Shown piece after piece: positions 46,588-57,924 of a DNA stretch of 64,000 nucleotides (position 1 is the first letter of the stretch; each line of letters starts with the position of its first letter). Below the pieces are notes generated by a model, which saw only the letters and a list, made by a program, of their open reading frames with translations, had not been told where the DNA came from and ran no database searches. The DNA comes from Protula sp. h YS-2021 (taxonomy: Eukaryota; Annelida; Polychaeta; Sabellida; Serpulidae). Position numbers and translations under genes: made by a program. The DNA lies in the NCBI GenBank assembly GCA_949752745.1, contig OX457028.1, positions 21,622,352 through 21,686,351 of the forward strand. The letters are read 5' to 3'.

Positions 46588-46885
46588 CTTTGACTTTTGC
46601 CGAAAAGTTTTTGCGTTTGGGCTGAATTCGGTAAGGACATAAAGAAATGATAGAAAAAACTGGCAAAAATCAACAAAATTCCATTTTGCCAGAAATATGT
46701 TCACATGTGGACTGAATAATATGTAAAATGGTTTTAAAAGATCATATGATGACTATATAAATTTAAAAGTGTGCATGTTGAAAGAAAATTAAAATTTTGA
46801 TGTTTTTCCCTCATCATTTCTTTATAATTTATCCAAAAAAAATTGCAGTCGAAACAACACCTCCACCGGGAAGACCCGGAAGTGA
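46588..46885 (+). repeat. ~330-bp dispersed repeat, copy 2 (in transposase intron)
   Basis: Close match to 28490-28830. It lies between the DDE and THAP exons of the element. Its start 'TGACTTTTGCCGAAAAGTTT' and end 'CAGTCGAAACAACACCTCC' define the unit. Confidence 0.75.
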
Positions 46886-47057
46886 GAATTGGCTTCAGCA
46901 ACATATCACCCCCCCTGTCAATTCACTTCGTCACTCTACGCCCCCCCCCCCACGTCTTATATATAAATATATATTTTTCTGCATATTACTCGGTCTGTTA
47001 TACTTTTTCCTTTTCTTTTCTTTCTTTTTTTGTATTTTTACCTTCACAAAAGTGATC

Positions 47058-47256
47058 TGAACAAATCCTTGACACATCTGTGAGTTTCTTTTCCCGGTTC
47101 ACGGCCGTTGCCCATTCACTTCGTCTTCTTTGTAACAGACAATGTGTTTTTTTCGCCTTGCGAATTAAAAACTTTTGGTATTCTGAAGAATCGTATCTTC
47201 TTTCCCTCCTGCCCACACATAGTAGTGCACCCGTTCACAAAACACGTCGTTGGCAT
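47058..47256 (-). pseudogene. THAP-domain exon of ISL2EU-type transposase (one frameshift)
   Basis: ATG at 47256 opens MPTTCFVNGCTTMCG, the C-x4-C start of a THAP finger, then KIRFFRIPK with its conserved FP-like turn. After an A7/T7 run at 47147-47153 the frame shifts by one, and the rest continues in the next frame: RRRSEWATAVNREKK and RICSDHFCEG, with the C-x2-H pair in CSDH. It ends at GAAG|GTAAAA, a plausible donor at 47058. A single extra base in the homopolymer explains the break, so it may be a recent mutation or a sequencing error. Confidence 0.7.
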
Positions 47257-47299
47257 GCTGAAAAATTCCAATAGAAGTCAATATAAATAAATGCTGGTT

Positions 47300-47680
47300 A
47301 AACTGTCTGCTTTAGGAACATATTTTATATGAACTGAACCTTATCAAAGCAAACAAAGATGAAGAAAACGCTAAGCATCTTACAATTTATCAGTTTTTAA
47401 TAATTTCTTAATAAAAAGCCTCAAGACAGGGTTCAAAATACATTTTAATCACGACAGGTTTTTCATTGTTTACCTATATATATATAAAATCTGGTAACAC
47501 TGTCTGCTTTAAGAACATATTTTATAAAATCTGAACCCTATCAAAGCAATCCAAAATATGGAAAATGTTTAACATATTACACTTTATCAGTTTTTAACAA
47601 GTTTTGAATAAAAAACCTCAAAACAGGTTTCGAAATCACTTTTATTACGACAGGTTTTTCATTGTTTACCTGATTACGCT
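47300..47680 (+). repeat. Two ~195-bp tandem units
   Basis: 'CTGCTTTAAGAACATATTTT', 'CTTTATCAGTTTTTAACAAG' and 'CGACAGGTTTTTCATTGTTT' occur in both units, which begin near 47308 and 47504. Confidence 0.7.
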
Positions 47681-47759
47681 GTTTGTTGATGTGTAGTTAA
47701 GAAAATGAAAACTCTCAAAATGGCGAATCAAGTCTCATAAGGTCACACGGGAAGTACTA

Positions 47760-47818
47760 ATGCAGTGTCGGCACTATGCAGTGTCGGCGTTATGCAGTGT
47801 CGGCACTATGCCATGTCA
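47760..47818 (+). repeat. 18-bp tandem, three units
   Basis: 'ATGCAGTGTCGGCACT' recurs three times with small changes. Confidence 0.8.
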
Positions 47819-47953
47819 CCCTTTTTTGCCTGAAGGGTCCGGGTCTGGGAGTTACACAAATTTGAAAACTTACCTTCCGGATTTTTTTCTTTGTATTTGG
47901 CTAACTTTCGCTAGCGGGTCACTTCACGTGCTATAGTGTAAAATATAAAATAT

Positions 47954-48786
47954 ATGTCTTCACCAGAACGAAAACAGTTATCTAATGGCGACAAGTTGGA
48001 TCGAATCATTCAATCGAATCGTTGAATGCTCAGGTTGCGTCTATCGAGGAAAATAACCGGACAATTGAACTGAAACAGAGGTTGGACGTTGTTACTCAAA
48101 AATTTAAAGACCTCGAATCATCGTCGTGTTTTAAGGTTCCTCCGCCAGTAAACAGAGTTGCAAACCCTCAGGGTGTAAATTATCGCAGAAGCGAACAGTT
48201 ATATCAGCCTCCCCAGGGAGCACACGGGTACAGCCCCCGCGGTCCAAACAACGTAACTGTTTCCGCCGCGTATGCTCAGGACGAGTTCAAATCTATACGC
48301 GATAAATACGCCTAAATAGCTATCCCTTCAAGCTTCAAGCTTGTTACAGATCGCACGGGCATGAAAAGAGAGGATCAGGGCAAAATAAACTTAGTAGCAA
48401 ATTGTGCAAAATACTTTGAAACTCTTATGAAACTAGCCATTGCCAACGAGCACGACCCTGAATCTATTAAAGAGCAAGTTTTTACTGTCGCTACCACACA
48501 ACAAAAACTGTTGCAGACAGAGTATTCTGCAATTGTTGTTGAAAATTCGTTCGATTTAAACACCGCCAAGTTTTTCAAAAAGCTTAGAAAGCATACGTGT
48601 ACCTTTGATCAGGATTCCCTTGCAGGTCTGAAAGACGCAGTAGCCGTCTGTTTCCGTTACAAACCGTCGGATAATCAATACAGAGGAAGGCACAACTATC
48701 GTTTCCCTCGTGGGGGCGGTCGCGGTCATGGGAGACAGGACGCACAAATTACTGGTTCGCAACAGATACCTACGACCTGTTTTTAA
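47954..48786 (+). pseudogene. gag-like ORF1 of second DIRS-like retroelement
   Basis: ATG at 47954 starts MSSPERKQLSNGDKLDRIIQ. A frameshift near 48020 leads to NAQVASIEENNRTIELKQRL, a coiled-coil-like stretch. One TAA at 48313 interrupts an otherwise continuous frame that runs to 48786 and ends in a basic RG-rich tail (RGRHNYRFPRGGGRGHGR), suited to nucleic-acid binding. Only two lesions in about 830 bp make this younger than the 22-kb element. There is no zinc knuckle. Confidence 0.55.
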
Positions 48787-48789
48787 AAT

Positions 48790-50225
48790 GAGGCTCGATA
48801 ATGTCACAGTTTTGGCAGAATCGCTGCAGAAAAACATTAATGACTGGCTTAGTATCGGTGCAAATGCGGAAATTATTGACTGATTAAAGTATGGTGTCCA
48901 ACTCCCTTTTAAAGTCTGTGCCAAGTTCATAGGAGTTTGAAAAACACTCGTTCAATGTTGAACAATCCTCTTTATAGATCGTGAAATTAGCTCTCTATTA
49001 AAAGCAAACGTTATTTCTCAAGTAGGGGAGAAACCATTCTGTGTCAATTCCTTGGGCTGCGTGCCCAAAAAGAACAAGTTAAGGCTAATTGTAGATCTGC
49101 GTCGATTAAACGAATATATAAAGGTTCCTCATTTTAAAAACGAGAGAATTGATGTTGTATGTGATCAAACTGAGCAGGGTGACGAATTAATTTCGGTTGA
49201 TTTGACCAATGGGTGCCATCACATATTGATTCATCCCGAGTTCCGCACGTATTTAGGATTTTCATGGAAGAAAAAATACTATGTATTTAATTGTTTACCG
49301 TTCGGGTTGAATATCAGTCCGCTTTATTTCGTGCAGTCGTACAATATCTACGATCACAGTCTCTTCGGTATACATCGTTTGTCGATGACGGAATATTGGC
49401 GGCGCAGCCTGATAAAATTCAGGATCAAAAGCAACTCTTGTTAGACACTTACAGTCGTTTAGGTTTCTATATAAACTACGAAAAATCGGATCTCACTCCA
49501 AAACAGGAACTGTTATTCATTGGCTATGTGTTAAATCCAACAGGGTTTCAATTCCCAACTCTCGCATCTACAAGCTTAGGCGAGATATTAAACGCATACT
49601 AAATAAAGGTTGCGCCTCGGCACGTTTTTAGCTCGTGTATGCGGAGAGTGTACTCCATTCACTAAGGCTATCGTCCCTACTAAATTGCAACTTCGAAATT
49701 TATACCGCTTTCTTAGCACCAGGTAATCTCGTTCAGATACATTGTCGCTAGATGCCGCTAGTGTCGATGATTTGGAATGGTGGATCGCCGCTCCACAGAA
49801 TTGGAACGGTAAACCCATAGTCAAAAAGGATGTTGATATTCAAATATCTATTCTACGATGATTCCAGCAGCGGTTGGAGTGGTTCTGTAACGGTTTAGAT
49901 CCTTGGGCAACAGAAGTCAAATTTAAATCTATCAATTATAGTGAGTTGCTCTCCGTTTTTCTCACGATTAAATCATTCGTGCATAAAGTTGGCCAAAAAA
50001 TGCATTCGGGAGTTGTCAGACAATATAACGACCGTCGCTCAGTTAAACCGCTTGGGTGGGAATATAGGCGAGCTAAACAGCTTAACGAGAGCCATATTCC
50101 GTCTAGCATACTCTCACAATATCGATATTCAGGTGAAACATTTGGCCGGCAAAATAAATACTCATGCCGACAGGCTTTCGCGAGTTGCAGAGAACAGTGC
50201 ATACAATTGGAAATTAAACCCACGA
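48790..50225 (+). pseudogene. Reverse transcriptase-RNase H of second DIRS-like retroelement
   Basis: The blocks are: VPKKNKLRLIVDLRRLNEYI, ISVDLTNGCHHILIHPEF (first aspartate), FNCLPFGLNISP and the catalytic FVDDGILAA at about 49377-49400 after a frameshift. Then come LGFYINYEKSDLTPKQELLF (thumb) and RNase H-like ELLSVFLTIKSF, LSDNITTVAQLNRLGG and HLAGKINTHADRLSR to about 50200. Several frameshifts separate them. RNase H with HADRLSR directly after reverse transcriptase, without protease or integrase, fits DIRS-type elements. No tyrosine recombinase was seen before the sequence breaks off near 50340. Confidence 0.6.
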
Positions 50226-50249
50226 ATTTTCAAAATTGCGAACAAATTA

Positions 50250-50345
50250 TACAAATTAGGTTTCTATATAAACTACAAAAAATCGGATCTCACTCAAAAA
50301 CAAGAAATATTATTCATTGGCTATGTGCTGAATTCAAAAGGGGAA
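50250..50345 (+). repeat. Internal duplication from reverse transcriptase region
   Basis: 'TTTCTATATAAACTACAAAA' and 'TTATTCATTGGCTATGTGCT' repeat 49463-49545 about 790 bp downstream, directly after the RNase H-like region. The element therefore ends in a piece of its own thumb domain. Confidence 0.75.
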
Positions 50346-51994
50346 TTTAGGGTGGGTGAGGGGTGAGGTAAATTCGATCCCGGGCTAAGGGTGAGTTCAA
50401 TTCGATCCCGGGCCTGAAGGCAAAAAAGGCCACCTGTCATGATGTATTACTTTTATTATACACTTATTTTGCGATGTTTTTGCTTTTCTTACAAATTGTA
50501 CGGGGCATTATTTTTGTTTTCTTTATACTCAGTTGGGGCGACGCGCTATTAGAACTGCGGCCAGCTGGTATTGATATTGGACCTGGTTTCTTTATTTTTA
50601 TGATTAAGAAAATAAATATTGAATGTTTATTTGTAATGTGCAATGATTATTTGCGTATAAGTTGCCCCCCCCCCCCCCACCTTGCCTTCAGACTCGTGTG
50701 GTTTAAGAACTAACCTCACGAGCACGCACGCTAAACAAGTCTTTTTTCTTTCGAATGTTTCTTGTTATTTTGACAGTTCAAGGAAATAACCTATTTCGAC
50801 TCAGATCGCGAAATACCAACGTAACAAAACACAAATGACGTTTGTAATTATATGACGTTTGCAGTTATGTGATGTTTATAAGCATTCACACATGTTAGTT
50901 GCAGCGTACTCATTATTGTAAGTTTGAGTTAGTGTATTTCACTCCTGAAAAAGTATACTTATCAGGGTGCGGGAACGTGCAATACGAGGAAAAAACTGAC
51001 CTGTTTTTTTTCTGTGGTTCTTTTATACGTGCACGGTCAGGTGTTTAATAAAAAAATCGAAGGATACTTTTTCCCTGTGGTGTGGCTTTTACAGACTGAA
51101 TAAATGTGATTAAAAATTGTATATTTTGATGTAACTTCTGAGGTTTTTATATTGCGACGTCGACACTTGATTTATTTCAAATCTCACTGTCAATCGACCA
51201 CATTCCAAGTTGCTCAAAGTTGCAGTTAGCTTTCTGTTCTTCGCCCAATTATTTAACGTTGAATTAGCGCTGTATAGGGCTCGGCAATGCGACGTTCTAA
51301 AGGCGTCGAGGTAACCACCAAATAACCACTAAGTTGTCATATTATCGTCATTCGGCTAACGGAAGAGGCCACTAAGGAATGTTGGCATCCATGCTACTTT
51401 TATATTAAGAAAGAGTAGGCTTCGAGTTTTTAAAATTCACTAGATTATCTTATGTTTTTCTGTCGTGACCTATCGTTTTTAATACGGGCTTCAGAAGTAT
51501 GTTGTTCAGTGCACGGCAATGTCCGGCAAAATTTATATATGAGTGCTCCAGTCACCGACAACGTCCGCGTTCGTCTCAGCCATCTGTAGTTCGTACTCAG
51601 TAGCAGAGCTTAAACCGTCGATTGTGAGTTTGTGTAAGCCAGGCTTATCTGTAGATGCCACATTCCACAGACCACACTCCGCGGACTTCAAGTGTAGCAC
51701 TTTTCTGTGTCTAATCTAAAAGGATGAATATGACTTAAAGCATAAAATTACTGCAGAACTTTTAGCAGCTGTTGTTTCAAAATTCAAAGCAATATGCCAT
51801 TTTTGTTTAAAGATATTGGTTTGCTGCTGTTTTTAGATTACCCTGCAGCATGTGCTTTTGAGAAGAACCCAGACATGCTACGTGTTTCTGGGATGATCCC
51901 TTACTTGGTAGTACTTCTGAATGACCCGTAACTTTACGCCGTGCTTTTCGGATGAACATCCATTTGGTGCCCACTTGTATGGACGACCCCTCAC
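50346..51994. other. No recognised gene; promoter-like words near 51.53 kb
   Basis: 'ATTCGATCCCGGGC' occurs twice at 50371-50403, and a poly-C run lies at 50666-50678. AATTTATATATGAGTG near 51530 looks like a TATA box and is followed by less AT-rich sequence, but no open frame follows it. Otherwise nothing was recognised. Confidence 0.35.
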
Positions 51995-52136
51995 CTGGTA
52001 CGTGGTGTAGCTGCCTGAAGGCTCTGACCACTTGACTTTGATCTGTCTGGGTCCCGTTGCCTGCACCCGCCAGCGGAAAGTGCGACTCACGAACGCCAGC
52101 ACCTCTTGCATGAACTTCTGCACGTGCATGTTTGAT
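51995..52136 (-). CDS. Fibronectin type III-like exon of unknown host gene
   Basis: The 142-bp segment is bounded on the minus strand by a strong acceptor (CCCCTGTGTGTAG|ATC, exon start 52136) and a consensus donor (CAG|GTGAGG, exon end 51995). The open frame reads VQKFMQEVLAFVSRTFRWRV, then ATGPRQIKVKWSEPSGSYTT and YQ. The second part has the FN3 signature of a short strand, then I.V.W..P and a tyrosine. FN3 domains are often split between two exons, which fits an exon stopping at Y-Q. GC content is much higher than in the flanks, which supports real coding sequence. The partner exon was not found within the window, so the gene is large or broken. The family cannot be named. Confidence 0.5.
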
Positions 52137-52539
52137 CTACACACAGGGGGTGTGGGGTTACTCAAGTACAAATTAGTTACTACGCATGTTCATAACTTTT
52201 TACTTTATTAAACGATACCTAAACGCGGAGTATCATGTTTGAAAAAACCCCTCTTTTATGTAAAAGCTGGCGTCCTTAAAACTCTCACCCCAAGATGCGG
52301 AGCGTCAGATTTAATAAGAGAAACACCTCTGCTTTTCCAATTACGTATTTATGGATGCACTCGATGCTTGAACACAGTTTACAGCATTCTAAGGACGACA
52401 AGCCATCGCAGAGGGCACAGCCCCCAACCGGGGCCACATACATGTATAAGGCCCCCAATCACTGTAGACTATATTCCAAGCCAGTAATAGAAGTGTAATT
52501 TGACAAAGTTTACGCAACAAGTAAGGTAGGTGAGATTCC

Positions 52540-53128
52540 ATTTTCTTGGTTTATATACCTAAACATTCTAAGTCCCATGGTGACCTTGAAAGTGAGATCA
52601 AGGTCACCAAAACCTAATCAAGTCGAGAACCTTTTATATAGAAGCCACACACCAAGTTTGATTTAAATTTACCCAGGACTTTTTGAGATATAGTGTTCAC
52701 AAGGTACATTTTCTTGGTTGGCATCTCTCAAATTTCTAAGTCTCATGGTGACCTTGAGTGTGGAATCAAGGTCACCAAAACCTAAACAGATCGAGAACAT
52801 TTTATGTAGAAGCCACACAACAAGTTTGATTGAAATCCACCCATGACTTCTCGAGATATGGTGTTCATTAGGTACATTTTCGTCATTCACATCTGTAAAA
52901 TTTCTAAGTCCCATGGTGACCTTGAAAGTAGAGTCAAGGTTGCCAAAACCTAATCAGGTCGAGAACTTTCTATATAGAAGCCACACACCAAGTTTGATTG
53001 AAATCAACAAAGGACTTCTTGAGATATGGTGTTCACAAGCTTTTGTACATGGACGGACAGACGGACGGACGGAAAGACGAGAGCCCATCCTATAGCCCCC
53101 TCCGGGTTTCCCGGATGGGGGCTAAAAA
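52540..53128 (+). mobile_element. Three ~180-bp units plus (ACGG)n and terminal hairpin
   Basis: Units with 'CCCATGGTGACCTTGAAAGT', 'ATCAAGGTCACCAAAACCTA', 'GTCGAGAACCTTTTATATAG' and 'CCAAGTTTGATTGAAAT' start near 52574, 52742 and 52911. They are followed by (GACG)n at 53052-53070 and the hairpin TAGCCCCCTCCGGG-TTT-CCCGGATGGGGGCTA (53092-53125). No protein is encoded. Confidence 0.7.
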
Positions 53129-53129
53129 A

Positions 53130-53245
53130 CCAAAGGGGCAGTAGAGTCTGAGAAGTGTGTGGGCACAATTTTTCGGTCATACTGAGAAGTGTGTGGGCAC
53201 AGTTTTTCAGTCACTCTGAGAATTGTGTGGGCACAGTTTTTCGGT
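53130..53245 (+). repeat. ~36-bp tandem, three units
   Basis: 'TGAGAAGTGTGTGGGCACAG' plus TTTTTCGGTCAC occurs three times. Confidence 0.8.
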
Positions 53246-53250
53246 CACAA

Positions 53251-53915
53251 CAGTAAACATTCTAAGATCGATCCAACGTCCTTGCGAAGTTGTGACGCCG
53301 ATTTGACCAAACCAAAACATTAAACCTGGTTGTACTTTGGTTGTGATATGTCGCAACCAGAGATCAACGTCTAACCAACGTCTTTGATACAACGTTATTT
53401 AGACGTTGCCTTTGGTGTCGACCAAAACATAAATTTCTCAGACGTAACTTCCAACATCTTTGGTGCAACGTTGAATAGACGTCAGAAAATCGACGTATAG
53501 TCGTCGGAGTCACAATAAAAAAAACCAGCCTCCCCATGTTATCGCTCACTGGAAATGGTAGCCATGACAGGTGACTGCGTAGATAGATCGAAAACAAGGA
53601 CGTACGTTATGAGGAGAGTGAAAGTTTTTTTCCCACCTACGTTTAGAAATTATTCATGTAAATCGACTTCATACATACCTGGATATCACAAGGGAGCGGG
53701 GAGGGGGGGGGGGGGTTACTATGAGGGATGTCAAGTTGGCGATTCTAGATTATTATTGCCCCGTAGTATATACATCGTCGCGTTCCGACTTCTATACATC
53801 GCCGGCTGGGAGATAGACGTTGTTCGACTTCATAAACATCCAAAACCCAACGTAGATCGGCACCGTTCGAGTGCAGTTTCTATCCAACGTTGACAGAACG
53901 TCGCAATGTTTACTG
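53251..53915. mobile_element. 665-bp inverted-repeat element rich in ACGTTG/CAACGT
   Basis: The ends are CAGTAAACATT (53251) and its inverse AATGTTTACTG (53915). Inside both ends are 'ATCCAACGTC', 'CAACGTTG' and 'AGACGTT' words. A poly-G tract is at 53700-53716. It looks like a non-autonomous MITE. No clear target duplication was seen. Confidence 0.55.
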
Positions 53916-55231
53916 TGTTCTTTTTGTTGGGTGCTGAGTGCAGTTGCGAGCTCCCTTATTTATGGAAAATGCGGGTACCGAACAAACCTCTCCCATCGCC
54001 CCCCCCCCCCTTCGCCTCGTCACCGAAATTGTCACTTCGGGCGGACCGCGCCTGACGCTACAGTACCTCCCACCCTACTCCTATCACACAAATGGTAACA
54101 CATATGCTACCAAGTGGCGCCTACTGGAAATAGTATGCCCTTTTGACTCTCCCTCAGAAGCTTAGCACGAGTAAAATGTGAACAAGTGGACTGCAAATTA
54201 ACCACAATTCCATAAAGTGTGCACATAGATACTCATATTTCCAATTGGTTTAACATAAAGCGGTCTATACCGGTAATGAAGTTCCCGGGGTGGGGGAGGG
54301 GGGTGTTTACATTGCTTCAATAATTTAAGACAAACGGGTGAAATAAATAAATAAACGGCTTAGAACAAAACCATTTTTGAAAGACTATTATAATTCACTT
54401 TGATATGGTGGTCAATTAAGAACTAAATTGATTCATTTAGTTTTATATACATTATAGTGTTCGTTGTAATCATATCGGATAGAATTTAAAAAAACTTTTC
54501 AGTGTGATTTTGGTTTGCTTTTCCTTTACAGACAGGACCATTCTAAGAAACTTTTTTGCCAGTTCGAAGCCTTTTTAGAAAACACAGCTTTGCTGCTTAC
54601 TCTAGGAAACGGTGTCTCTCCCACTCTGGAATTAAAATCACTTTTACCAGTTCCTAGATTTTTTCTCTGTTACTTACCTGAAGATTTACTTTCATAAAAA
54701 ATGGAATTATTCTATTCCTGCTGTCTGACTTTTTACAAAGAGTTGTTATATTAATGACAACAGAATGACATGAACTTCTCTCTGCTATAAACAGGCGACT
54801 GCTCGGTGAAGTGAATTACATATGTACACGTTATGTCACTGAATAAGCCAAGGTAAAACGTTACGACCAGGAACAGAATTTATTTATTTACTTGAGGCCA
54901 CACACATTTCGCGGTGACAGATTTGTCAACACGGCTCAAGGGTTTTCAAGGGCCCTATCCTTATGCAGTGTAATATTCATGGCCTGTTTTCAATGGAAGT
55001 CTTTCACCGAAAGTTCATAAAGGCATTGTTTTCTCGATGATTCCATATATAGCCCTGTATTTGACTGTATTTATATGGTGTTCAAAGCAAATCGGAATAC
55101 ATATGCAAACGTTATCTTTGGTATTTTTCAAAAGCTAAAATGTTAGCCCAGTTGTGTCCTATTAACTATGCGTCACATAAAAGGACATTGTGTATTCGAT
55201 AAATGTTCGTGATTAACGTGCAAACATATAA
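53916..55231. other. No firmly recognised gene; weak terminal-exon candidate
   Basis: A poly-C run is at 54000-54010. At 54529 a pyrimidine-rich acceptor (GCTTTTCCTTTACAG) precedes an open frame to a stop at 54697 whose peptide ends VPRFFLCYLPEDLLS. No domain or polyadenylation signal supports it. The rest is unrecognised. Confidence 0.25.
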
Positions 55232-55303
55232 GCCTCTATAGCTCAGTGGTAGAGCACTGGTCTCGTAAACCAGGGGTCGTGAGTTCAAACCTCACTGGAG
55301 GCA
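55232..55303 (+). tRNA. tRNA-Thr (anticodon CGU)
   Basis: The 72-bp sequence folds into a complete cloverleaf: acceptor GCCTCTA/TGGAGGC with one G-T pair, D-arm GCTC/GAGC, anticodon stem CTGGT/ACCAG around loop CTCGTAA (anticodon CGT, reading ACG codons), and T-arm GTGAG-TTCAAAC-CTCAC. The A box is TAGCTCAGTGGT and the B box GAGTTCAAACC; discriminator base A; no intron; CCA not encoded, as in eukaryotes. It is followed by TTTTT, an RNA polymerase III stop. Every stem pairs, so it is probably functional. Confidence 0.95.
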
Positions 55304-55309
55304 GCTAAA

Positions 55310-55314
55310 CTTTT
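55310..55314 (+). terminator. RNA polymerase III T-run terminator
   Basis: TTTTT begins about 7 bp after the tRNA-Thr 3' end, at normal distance. Confidence 0.75.
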
Positions 55315-56300
55315 TGTGCGAAGCTGTTTGCACAATTGCCATGCAAGTGACAGGCCACGACCTGCAATTAATTTACATAGACTTTATAACGATTTGAAGT
55401 CTGGCTCTCACTGCAAAGTAACACAATCACCACCAAATCGGGCGCGTCGGATCTGTAGAAGAAAAAAAAATAAGCAAAATGGGGGTCTTTCAATTAGATT
55501 GTTTTCTAAACTGATTGGAAAATAGCAACCGCGGGATCCCCCAGCTCCAAGAAGAAGCCCATTACTGGGATTCGGCGTGTCGCTTCAATTCCTCGCTATA
55601 TAACGACATACAAGTCAACTGCGCTAGGTTTGAGGCACATAACTGTGGTAATTCTGGGCGCGAATCAAATACCCTTGAGTCTACATTTGCATTTGCTAAA
55701 AGCGCGCAAAGTACAATGGTTACGGTTATTTTTCCTCTGTCAATTATATTTTACAGATAACCCATAACCCCTTTATTTAAATTTTTGGTCACTTGAATTT
55801 GGTCACATGACATTTTAAGTCCGAAAAGTAAACAACCACTTGACAGGTAAGAGCAGAAGCTAACTTTTCTGCACTTCAACGAAGAAGTAAAAGATGTGCA
55901 ACCCTCTAAAGATTGAGCCCAAAAGGGACTCATTGTACATGAACTTTCGTGAATGTCTGAATAATAGGAACTGGTGTGCAGGATTCATGCCTCAGAACAT
56001 ATGAACTTGACCCCTATTAGCGGAACAATGGAATTGAAGACTTCTTAGCTCTGATCGACAGACATATACAAGGTAATTTAACGAAGAGCTGACTCGGAGC
56101 TAGGAATCCCCCAGGAATCTCCCAGTTTTGGCCGATTTCTTTTTGAATTTCAGTCATTTTTTGAACCTGCCAAGCATAAGCCAATAAGTATTTCATAGCA
56201 ACTTTTTTCTAATACAAATCAATCTATTGTGTTTATTTTATAACAATATAATGTATGTTTATTGGCTGCACATGTGTTACATAATACATTTACCCCCTTG
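55315..56300. other. No recognised gene
   Basis: No domain, repeat or splice pair recognised. Confidence 0.35.
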
Positions 56301-57012
56301 CTTTTGTTTTTATTCCCACTTTCAAACTTCGTTTGCAACTGGATATGGCTTTGTAGTTTTTCTGGGGATTTCTGCCCTTTTAAAATGTTTCTTCTCTTTT
56401 TTCCGTTTAATGGTTTCCAGAAAATTCCTCCCACAGTTTTTGAGAGAGGGAGAAGAAATTTGGCACACGTGTTGGGGGGACGAGGTCTTGATGAATCTGC
56501 AAGCTTGTTTGACCTCAGAGGTCAAGGTCAAGGTCAAAGTGGGGTCAAAGTTATTTTTTTTTTTTATAAAATTGTTTCCAGAAACCTCCTTCTATCGTTT
56601 GAGACAGTGGAACTTTATCTTTAGTACACTTATAGACAAACATGAGGTCTCGGTGAAACGTCTAATATTTTTTATCTTTACCTCAAAGGCCAAGGTCAAA
56701 GTGAGGTCAAAATATTTTTCAAAACGCCTATTAATCCCAAAAAATTGTCATAAAAAGTGCTCAAAAAGTGCTAAAAAGTGCCTTCCATCCTAAATCTTGA
56801 TCTTAAGGTCAAGTTTAATGGTCACGTGACCTCATGTGCCGTTAACGATAGGCCGACTTATCTCGAAAACGGTTAGAAATAAAGCGATTTTGAACTCATT
56901 TTCGACCCTTCTGGCCTAAACAACGTTGCATAAGAGATATCTCGGTAATCTTGACCTTATCGGTCGAGGTCAAGGTAAAAACGGGAAATTGACTATTAAC
57001 TCGAAAACGATT
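56301..57012 (+). repeat. TCAAGGTCA / CTCGAAAACGG repeat block
   Basis: 'TTTCCAGAAAATTCCTCCCA', 'GAAATTTGGCACA', GGTCAAGGTCAAGGTCAAAG, CTCGAAAACGGTTAGAAAT and 'TTCGACCCTTCTGGCCTAAA' occur in the order seen in 31560-32010. It belongs to the same dispersed family. No terminal hairpin is seen here. Confidence 0.65.
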
Positions 57013-57060
57013 AGATATATATATATATCTAATATATATATTAGATATATATATATATAG
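57013..57060. repeat. AT palindrome TTAGATATATATATATCTAA type
   Basis: Nested TTAGATATAT / ATATATCTAA units form nearly perfect palindromes. Cruciform-prone and non-coding. Confidence 0.8.
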
Positions 57061-57745
57061 TGAAAAAATAACCAAAGGATAAGTACTGTTTTATCACTGT
57101 TATGTGCATGGTGTGAAAACAAAAACACATCATATATTCATTGTGAAAAACCAAAAGATAAGTATTGTTTTTTATCACCATTATGTGCACGTTGTGAAAA
57201 ACAAAACAAAACAAAAACATTATAGAGTTTCATTCAGGTAAGTGTACAGTTCTCAAGCCTGCTATTGTTGTCCGACCCCCCCCCCCCCCTCAAACCTGGT
57301 ATTATCGTCCGACGCCACGTCAAACCCGTACACATGTTTATCATCGTGGCCCTTGTCCCAAAACATGGCCATATTTGGTGATGATTCTTGACGAGAGCAT
57401 GCGTACAAACCTCCCTCAAAGCAGGCCCTTATTTGGTTATGATTCTGACGCATCACACCTTACTCATCGTGAAGCTCCCCCTTAAATCTGATACTATCGT
57501 CCACCCCCCACCACGTGATCGATGACGTCATAGATGGTAAGAGATATTCAACAGCACATAACCTCAAAAGTGCTGACCCCAATTTTAACCACGTTTTCAG
57601 CAAAGTGTCTGACTTTAAGTGATTTTTATGATGGCTTTGACTAAAAAGTTTCAAACGAGCATAATTTCAAAACTATTGGTCCGATTTCAACCATTTTTTC
57701 ACCTAACTGTTCAGCAGGACTTTGTCTTTGATGTAGGATAAACTG
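57061..57745. repeat. Two ~80-bp units, then degenerate CCCTCAAA repeats
   Basis: 'CCAAAAGATAAGTATTGTTT' and 'ATCACCATTATGTGCACGTT' form two units at 57068-57235. 57240-57530 has recurring CAAACCTGGTATTATCGTCC and 'TTTGGTGATGATTCTTGACG' words with poly-C. No gene. Confidence 0.5.
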
Positions 57746-57762
57746 AACGTTAGTAGGGTGAA

Positions 57763-57864
57763 AACGTTGGTTCTACCGCACTTGCGGTAGAACCAACGTT
57801 GGTTCTACCGCACTTGCGGTAGAACCAACGTTGGTTCTACCGCAAGTGCGGTAGAACCAACGTT
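57763..57864. repeat. Three overlapping 38-bp perfect palindromes with CT/AG centre
   Basis: AACGTTGGTTCTACCGCA and its exact inverse flank a 2-bp centre. Palindromes start at 57763, 57795 and 57827, each sharing AACGTT with the next. The centres read CT, CT and AG, so the third is reversed. The right arm has one (63363-63400, centre AG on the plus strand). More GGTTCTGCTGC/GCAGCAGAACC variants follow inward. Confidence 0.9.
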
Positions 57865-57924
57865 TGGTTCTGCTGCAGAACCAATGTTTTGCATTGCAGC
57901 AGAACCAACGTTGGTTCTACCACA

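Noticed and set aside
47954..50345. Ty3/gypsy-type LTR retrotransposon
   Set aside because: No LTR pair, protease or integrase was seen, and RNase H and reverse transcriptase motifs fit DIRS-type elements better.
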